From: Beta vulgaris subsp. vulgaris
Taxonomy: Eukaryota; Streptophyta; Magnoliopsida; Caryophyllales; Amaranthaceae
DNA: 64,000 nt
Assembly (NCBI RefSeq): GCF_026745355.1
Contig: NC_079210.1
Location: 20,713,132-20,777,131, forward strand
Reading direction: 5' to 3'
The position numbers and the translations under genes were made by a program. The notes beneath the pieces were generated by a model. It saw nothing but the letters and a program-made list of their open reading frames with translations, searched no databases and was not told where the DNA came from. Every line of letters starts with the position of its first letter. Position 1 is the stretch's first letter. Below, piece by piece: positions 58,080 through 64,000 of this stretch.

Positions 58080-59521
58080 GGCATCAAAATCATCTCGTTT
58101 CAACCTCTTGAGACTGTCTTTGGGATCATTCTCAGCCAGTGGTGGAGGAGGAGAAGTTGGCGGAGATCGGAAATCCGACATTTCAGCATTGAATTGAAGC
58201 TAGGGGTTTTGATGAATAACTCCAAGAGCTTGCATAAAAGCTTCATCAATGTCATCTTCATTTTCATCCGGTTCAATATTATCCCCAAGGGAGGGAAAGG
58301 GAATATGAGGTTGAAGTTTGAAACCCTCATTACAGAAAATTTGGAATTTCGCAAGAGTAGCAAATGCATTAGAGGTGGGAATGGAGGGACTTACAGCACT
58401 CATTGGCGAGGCAGCAGCCTTGGGAGAGGCTGGAGAAATAGTTTCAGATCAGAGGAGTGAAGGAACAGGTTTGAGACGAGGCAAGTGGCGAAAAGAGAGG
58501 TTTCAGATGTGACATTGAGGAAGGCGGGATCGCTGGCGGCGCTGGGGCCGCACAGTGATCCAATCAGGGTCCTCACCAGTGGTGATGTTGCTGGGTTGGA
58601 GCTTGGCAACCACCAAGTTAAGGCAAGGGGCAGGTTTTTCGGGATTAGGTTGAGGAAGTGATTATTGGCGCCACAAAGGGGGAACACCTCATGGACCCCC
58701 TCATAAGTGAGAAAAAATTCAGAGACATCGGAGTTAGATGTCATGGTAATAGAGCGGGGCACCGATCTAGAGATGTTGATGTTCAAACACACCCGAGCAA
58801 ATTGGGCGTTTTCAACACTATTTTGAGTGAACCTATTAAGTTTAATGAGGTGGCCAATTTTTTGGGTGAGGGTGGTGAGATGGATGATGGACCAGAATTC
58901 ATCAGGTACGAACGAGATTTTGACCCATTGGTTGACATGAGTAATGGAAGTATAAAAAGGCTTAAAGAGAGGTCTCCAAGGTAGAATAACAAAGTTCAAG
59001 CCCTGGACAAACCAAGGACAACGGTTTCAAACATTTTGTTGGTCTAAAGGGTTATTAAAACGAATCAGGAACCACCCATTAGAGAGGTAACGGATAGAAA
59101 CCTCCCCGTGAATAGAAGTCCATTCCCTATGAAGGCGGTTAATGACGGAAGAAATTGGAATGGGGTCACCCAAGACTTCACCGAACAAACAAGTGGATTT
59201 GAGGAGGGAAATTTCAGCATCGGCTAGTTGAGGGGATTGAATGGTTATGCTCGGGGTAGCAGGATGTGGAAGGTATGGGATAAGAGCACTTGTGTGCCCT
59301 GGTTCAGAGGAAGAGGAAGGTGAACAGTGAGGGTCACTACACATCAATGAAACCATAAGGGTGCTAGTTGAGTTGGTGTCACTAACAGGGTTATCCAAAG
59401 GGGAAGTAGCTAGAATTAAAGGAACTCTAGATGCCTGAATTGGCAATATGGAGAGGTGGTGATAATGGAGGAAAAGAAGCGTGCAAGGGAAGCTGGGTGA
59501 AAATGCAGAAGGAAAGAACAA
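58080..59521 (-). pseudogene. LINE ORF1 with DUF4283
   Basis: The N-terminal part is Ser/Pro/Thr-rich. DUF4283 runs from about 59210 (ISLLKSTCLFGEVLGDPIPI) through EVSIRYLSNGWFLIRFNN to LNFVILPWRPLF (about 58990). A TGA at 59027-59029 interrupts it; the same frame continues nine codons later. A residual knuckle motif (YEGVHEVFPLCGANNHF) lies near 58690, with one Cys of the usual Cys pair replaced by Phe. A frameshift near 58400 leads to an acidic C-terminus. ORF1 proteins of this type bind RNA during retrotransposition. Confidence 0.85.
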
Positions 59522-59584
59522 TCAGGGTGTTTTTTCCTTTTTTTTTCTTTCTTTTTCTCTTACTAGGAATTCTAAGCATCTTAT

Positions 59585-59985
59585 TGATGCGTGTGTGGAG
59601 CATCAAAATGCACAATCCTAGTTCTGTTAGGATTCTTTATGAAATGTCCTAGTTCGGTTAGGAGAATTTGTATTTTAGTTGCTTTATAATTCTTTATTTT
59701 AGGTGTTTGAGTGATAAAGGAATCCGATTATGTTTAGGAGTCTAATTCCTTTGTCATTGGGTCTTGTTAGGAGTCTAAGTGAGCTAGGATATGGTAATTC
59801 TTATCCTAGGCATGGCTAGGTTTAATCTTAGGCGTGTGATGAATTTTATGCATGGTTTATCTTCTTAGTTTGTGTTTATCTTATTAGTTGTTGGTGTGTG
59901 TTACAATTTAAAGTGTGTTAGGAGACTTTATAAAGAATCCTAACAGAACTAGGATTGTGCATTTTGATGCTCCACACACGCATCA
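59585..59985. mobile_element. 401-bp element with 56-bp perfect TIRs, class unclear
   Basis: The first and last 56 bp are perfect inverted repeats, starting TGATGCGTGTGTGGAGCATC. CTTAT is duplicated at 59580-59584 and 59986-59990. The ends are TG...CA and the duplication is 5 bp, as in an LTR, but long perfect inverted ends are typical of a MITE. There is no coding sequence. The core repeats phrases like TTAGGAGTCTAA. Confidence 0.85.
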
Positions 59986-60029
59986 CTTATGGAGCATACT
60001 TCTCACTAGAAATTCCTAGCTCCTAGTTC

Positions 60030-60116
60030 TTATATGTGTATATATATGTGTATATATATGTATATATATATATATGTGTGTGTGGGGGGGGGGTTTATAT
60101 GCGTGTGTATATATAT
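60030..60116. repeat. TA/TG-rich microsatellite
   Basis: TATATATG and GTGTG runs with a G10 stretch at about 60084-60093. Confidence 0.9.
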
Positions 60117-61087
60117 TAGACCTGTTCAACGGGCGGGTCAGGGTCTGGTCGAGTCATGTTGTATGCGGGTCAGGTCGGGTCTAAAGTCATTACTGCCGGG
60201 TCGGGCCAGGTCAAGGGCTAGACTGACCCGACCGTGACCCTATTTATAACAATCAAATGGATTAAAAGCAGAGTACTAACTAATCATGGAGCCTGAATTA
60301 ATTTACATGCATCAGATATTTTGTTTCTTAGTATGGTTATGCCAATCCTTCATGCTTTAATTTTCATATAGTGAGTTGTGACTGTTGTTTTCTCGCAATC
60401 TTCTCTAGCAGAAGTTGAAGAGTGAAGACTCAGTTTGAATTTATACTTCAAAACAATTAGTGATGAGCAGAGAAAGAAATTAATCCAAATGAAAAATTCA
60501 GAAATTGATCAAAACTTGAAGCTCATTACATTAGTATATATTACAAAAGTGAGTAATAAAACATCAAGAAGTTTCTATATCCAACCTCAGTTGGTAGCAT
60601 GATATAGTGTTAGAAAGAATGTGAAGTCAACCTAGTTCATATTATATCATAATCCCAACACTGGTGGAAAAGCTACAAGGATCATACTGCTGCACCACTA
60701 CTTGACAAGTTATAGGGTATCGATTTCTCCAATAATGTTGATAGGTCTTCCATTGAACATGGATGAAAGAGTGATTTCACATAGTTTCTTCAGCTCCCTT
60801 GTTTTGTTGACTGCTACTTCCGGCTAATAATCGAGCATATCATTAGATTTTGTCATACGCAGATTCAGGGCTGATCACAGTAGGTTAATTTAGATACATG
60901 CAAATATGTTCCGTGTGCAAGCCCAAAACAAAGCGACCCTTTTTTTACCCGACCCGACCCGCTAATGTCTCATTAGGGTCAGACCTTATATGACCCGACC
61001 CTATTTTAATTGGGTCGGGTCATGACCCTATAATAAAGGGTCGGGTCAAGGGCCTTTTTTAGGGACCCGACCCATTGAACAGGTCTA
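60117..61087. mobile_element. hAT-like non-autonomous element with GGGTC repeats
   Basis: The left end is TAGACCTGTTCAACGGG and the right end, reverse-complemented, is TAGACCTGTTCAATGGG. ATATATAT flanks both sides (60109-60116 and 61088-61095), fitting an 8-bp hAT duplication, though the target is a TA microsatellite, so this is not decisive. Both subterminal regions are filled with GGGTCGGGTC-type motifs. The 60246-60930 core has no recognised gene. Confidence 0.75.
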
Positions 61088-61225
61088 ATATATATATATA
61101 GAGAGAGAAGTGAGTTCATATAAGAATGCATACTTTCATAGAAATGAAAATGAATTTTACGCGCTATAACTCTAATGAACAAGTGTTGTAGCTCTAATGA
61201 AAAAGTTAACTCCAAAAAAATATAT

Positions 61226-61226
61226 A

Positions 61227-61262
<36 letters not shown>

Positions 61263-61324
61263 TGTATGTATGTATGTATGTATGTATGTATGTATGTATG
61301 TATGTATGTATGTATGTATGTATG

Positions 61325-61358
<34 letters not shown>

Positions 61359-61498
61359 TGTATGTATGTATGTATGTATGTATGTATGTATGTATGTATG
61401 TATGTATGTATGTATGTATGTATGTATGTATGTATGTATGTATGTATGTATGTATGTATGTATGTATGTATGTATGTATGTATGTATGTATGTATGTA

Positions 61499-61586
<88 letters not shown>
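61226..61586. repeat. (ATGT)n-(TG)n compound microsatellite
   Basis: About 68 tetramers of ATGT with one interruption near 61327, followed by about 40 TG dinucleotides. The long open frames here on both strands (Cys-Met-Tyr-Val and Thr-His-Ile-Tyr repeats) are artefacts. Confidence 0.98.
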
Positions 61587-61588
<2 letters not shown>

Positions 61589-61669
61589 GGTGAGATGAAT
61601 GTAGCTCACTTGAAGGGAGGATAAGGGGGTTTCCTCTTATGAGACCCATGAAGTTTAATCAAATATTTC

Positions 61670-62470
61670 CCCCATCTAAAAGTTTTTGGATATGTTGTAT
61701 ATGTTCCAATTGCTCCACCACATCGCTCTAAGATGGGTCCTCAAAGGAGGTTAGGAATATATGTTGGATATGAATCTCCATCAATAATTAAATATCTAGA
61801 GCCATCCACAGGGAATCTATTTAAGGCTCGATTTGCAGACTGTCACTTTAGTGAGTCAGTTTTTCCAACATTAGGGGAGAGAATAAACAGCTAGAGAAGG
61901 AAATCAATTGGAATGAATTATCATTATCTCATCTTGATCCTCGTAATAAACAATGTGAATTAGAAGTCCAAAAGATAATTCATTTACAAAGCTTAGCAAA
62001 TCAATTGCCAGACGAATTTACTGACCCAAATAGAGTAACCAAGTCGCATATACCAGTTGTGAATGCTCCAATTAAAATTGATGTCCCGGAAGGAAAACAT
62101 CAAACTGTTAGTGAGTCTACAGCATGCCTGAAGCGTGGTAGACCTATTGGTTCCAAATGTAAGAATCCTCGGAAAAGAAAAGGAGCGGGAATTGATAATG
62201 GCCAGACCGAGGAAACAAAGAATTTTGAAGGATCTCCATGAGAGACTTTAGACATGGAAAGGAAGAAATTCAGGTACCTGACAATGAAGAGATCTCAACT
62301 GATTATGTCATGTCTGGAATAAAATGGAACCGAAATCAAATCGACGTCAATGAAATTTTCGCGTGCAATGTAGCAGTTTATGTTATGGAAGAAAATGAGG
62401 ATCATGAACCAAACTATATTGAAGAGTGTGCACAAAGCGATGATTGGCCAAAATGAAAGGAAGCAATTGA
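61670..62470 (+). pseudogene. Ty1/copia pol fragment
   Basis: From about 61690 the frame gives YVPIAPPHRSKMGPQRRLGI, then YVGYESPSIIKYLEPSTGNL and ARFADCHFSESVFPTLG, the post-integrase region of copia elements. A frameshift near 61880 moves on to LEKEINWNELSSSHLDPRNK and QLPDEFTDPNRVTKS, then RGRPIGSKCKNPRKRK, a stop at 62239-62241 and, in another frame, YVMSGIKWNRNQIDVNEIF and DDWPK, a TGA and KEAID. This is just before the RT domain. It is cut at 62471 by CACTA. No LTR is visible. Confidence 0.87.
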
Positions 62471-62489
62471 CACTAAGGGAAAAAAAAAA

Positions 62490-62705
62490 AGGAAGGGTTG
62501 CGTTGGAAGGGCTGCATTTTCTTTAAAACGCAGTCCTTCTTGTATGAAGGTCTGCGGTTTTTGGGCTAACCGAAGCCCTATTAGTGAAGGGCTGCGGTCA
62601 GCCGAAAACCGCAGCCTTATAAGTAATAAAGGGCTGCGGTTTTTAAAAAACGCAGCCCTTTAAGTACTAAAGGGCTGTGGTTTTTTAAAAACGCAACCCT
62701 TTATG
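62490..62705. repeat. Subterminal GGGCTGCGGTTTT hairpins
   Basis: Four or five inverted pairs, for example 62578-62610 (GGGCTGCGGTC...ACCGCAGCC), 62631-62662 (a near-perfect ~30-bp palindrome) and 62669-62701. Same core as at 37751-37975. Confidence 0.88.
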
Positions 62706-64000
62706 GGCTTTTTTTTAAATAACTTTAATTTAAAAGGAATTGTGGGGACTTTAAGGGTTTCTCAATCTTACAAACTCAACAAATCTCAATCTCAAACGCC
62801 GCCCTCCCTCTTCTCTCTCACCTTCCTCCCTCTCTCACCTTTTGATTCCATTGTTGACCTTTTTCTTTCTTCAATTTCTATTGTTTCTTTTCTTAGCCTT
62901 ACCAAATTTGCCAAAAAATATGGTCTGAAAAGATTTCTTTTCCTTGATAAACTTTGTGAAGAAAGTGAAAGAGTTCGACAAGGGTAAACCATTCAACTTC
63001 AGGTATGTTTTCTATTTCTTTTTTAAAACAGGGGATTTGATGATAAAATTGGGAGTTTTTTATATTTGTAGATAAAACTTATGTATATTTTTTAAATTTT
63101 TGAGGTTTTTAGCATGTCGGTTTAAGAGTTTTCAGTAAGATTTTAGAAGTTGAGTTTGTAGTTTAAGAAATATGGACTTTAAGGGTTACAACCCCCATCT
63201 CCTCTCTCCTCTCCTCACCTCACTCTCAAATCTCAATCTCCTCTCTCCTCGCCTCACAACTTCATCTGCACTTTCCAACTCATCTGCAATCTCCTCTCAG
63301 TTCATATGGGTTTAAAATTTTCATTACACAAATTAAAGGCGGTCTACCTTATATTTTTGTCTAGCACCTTCTTTCTTCTTTGTGCTCTGCAACAAAGCTT
63401 AAAACCGCAAAAACCTTCACTCTCTTTCTCCTACGTCGTCGTTTCATCATTTAGAGGTACTTTTCTTAACAAAACCTTTTTTTTTATGTTCACAATTTGT
63501 TATTCTTCAGAAATGTGAATTCATCGGTTCTTTGATAAATTATGTGCTAATTTATGTTCTTACTTAACAATTTTTTTTATGGTTAGTGATAAATTCCATG
63601 TTTTAGCTTTTAATTTCTGGAATTATTTTGTGGGTTATCTTGCATTTATTTGATTTTCGACAAAATACTATTACTGTAGTTTAGGGTTGGGTTATGTTGC
63701 GTTATTATATCTTTATTGAATTGATATTATTGTAAGGTTTGAGGTTATGATTTCTGGGTTTTGAAGTTTGAACAAAAATTTTTTGTATAGGGTTTTGATA
63801 ATTTTACAAATTCTAGTGTTTTTGAGACTTTTAGCTGGTAGAGGGTAGTATTAGTTTTTTAATTTGCTGCTCAAACAACCGTTCTCCTTTCGACAAACCC
63901 TGATTTCGCCAATAACCATCAACAACAGTCTTCGGTCGTCACACGTCGGTTTGTAATTTGCTTTTAAAACGGTGGTTCGAAAGTGTAGTGTTCGCTGGAT
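62706..64000 (+). other. Leader-like sequence inside the last CACTA
   Basis: Pyrimidine-rich UTR-like tracts (CTCTCTC at about 62800 and 63190-63300), short open frames and AT-rich intron-like stretches. This resembles the 5' part of a gene with a long leader, but no protein family is recognisable. A captured gene or the element's own transposase leader are both possible. Confidence 0.35.

Larger units (their letters stand above)
54306..59579 (-). mobile_element. LINE (L1-type) retrotransposon
   Basis: ORF1 with DUF4283 lies upstream and ORF2 with endonuclease and RT downstream, both on the minus strand. The 3' end is missing: there is no poly-T on the plus strand at the left edge and ORF2 stops shortly after the RT. 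The element is thus 3'-truncated, the reverse of the usual 5' truncation of LINEs, and was probably cut by a later rearrangement with the gypsy element. Confidence 0.88.
62471..64000. mobile_element. CACTA element, left end, runs off the window
   Basis: CACTAAGGGAAAAAAAAAAGG begins exactly where the copia frame breaks. TGA at 62468-62470 would be the 3-bp target copy. Subterminal GCTGCGG hairpins follow. No right end or transposase lies within the window. Confidence 0.72.

Noticed and set aside
61172..61649. Long open frames on both strands with Cys-Met-Tyr-Val or Thr-His-Ile-Tyr repeats
   Set aside because: They are translations of the ATGT/TG microsatellite.

Overview
The window looks like intergenic heterochromatin from a flowering plant, probably a eudicot and possibly of the Caryophyllales; the order is a guess from a Retand-like element. 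It shows long Ty3/gypsy LTRs, CACTA transposons, a LINE with a DUF4283 ORF1, a MITE, an hAT-like element, GT-AG introns and AT-rich microsatellites. I see no intact host gene, no tRNA or rRNA gene and no CRISPR array. Almost every reading frame belongs to a mobile element, and nearly all are broken by stops, frameshifts or later insertions.

Layout. (1) 1-6137, + strand: 3' part of a Ty3 pol, an LTR, a leader triplicated with its primer-binding site, a short coiled-coil ORF and a second LTR. (2) This sits in a minus-strand Athila-type element whose gag reappears at 6138-7159 and 18526-19352, with PBS at 19459-19476 and LTR from 19482 to about 20780. (3) The Athila gag is split by an 11.4 kb CACTA element (7160-18522, 3-bp target duplication CTT). 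The CACTA carries pieces of host genes: a UBC8-type ubiquitin-conjugating enzyme exon, a BSL2/BSL3 kelch-phosphatase first exon, an unplaced exon, and a spliced coiled-coil gene. A 1 kb PIF/Harbinger-like MITE lies inside it. (4) 20781-23864 is a minus-strand Tekay-like LTR, inserted just before a Tekay chromodomain remnant (23865-24036) that is followed by its own 3' LTR.

(5) That LTR is cut by a complete Retand/Tat element (24864-35835, minus strand, target duplication ACAAC). It has gag, protease, RT, two RNase H domains, integrase, a 59-bp tandem repeat, and a spliced antisense ORF with its own TATA box. (6) 37751-37975 and 45419-45446 are two parts of a CACTA right end with GCTGCGG hairpins. 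They are split by a 7.4 kb Tekay-like element with 2.7 kb LTRs and no coding capacity (37976-45413, target duplication AAATC). (7) 45447-54305 is a decayed minus-strand Tat-like gag-pol, split by a 4.2 kb solo LTR (49268-53513, target duplication GTTGG). (8) About 54306-59579 is a minus-strand LINE. (9) 59585-59985 is a 401-bp element with 56-bp perfect inverted ends and a 5-bp target duplication that fits no standard class. (10) 60117-61087 is an hAT-like element, followed by a 360-bp ATGT/TG microsatellite. (11) 61650-62470 is a Ty1/copia pol fragment cut by the left end of a further CACTA, which runs off the window.

The features do not work together as a pathway; they record successive insertions. 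The target-site duplications and the reading frames that resume across inserts give a partial relative order of events. All identifications come from reading motifs by eye; no database search was run.
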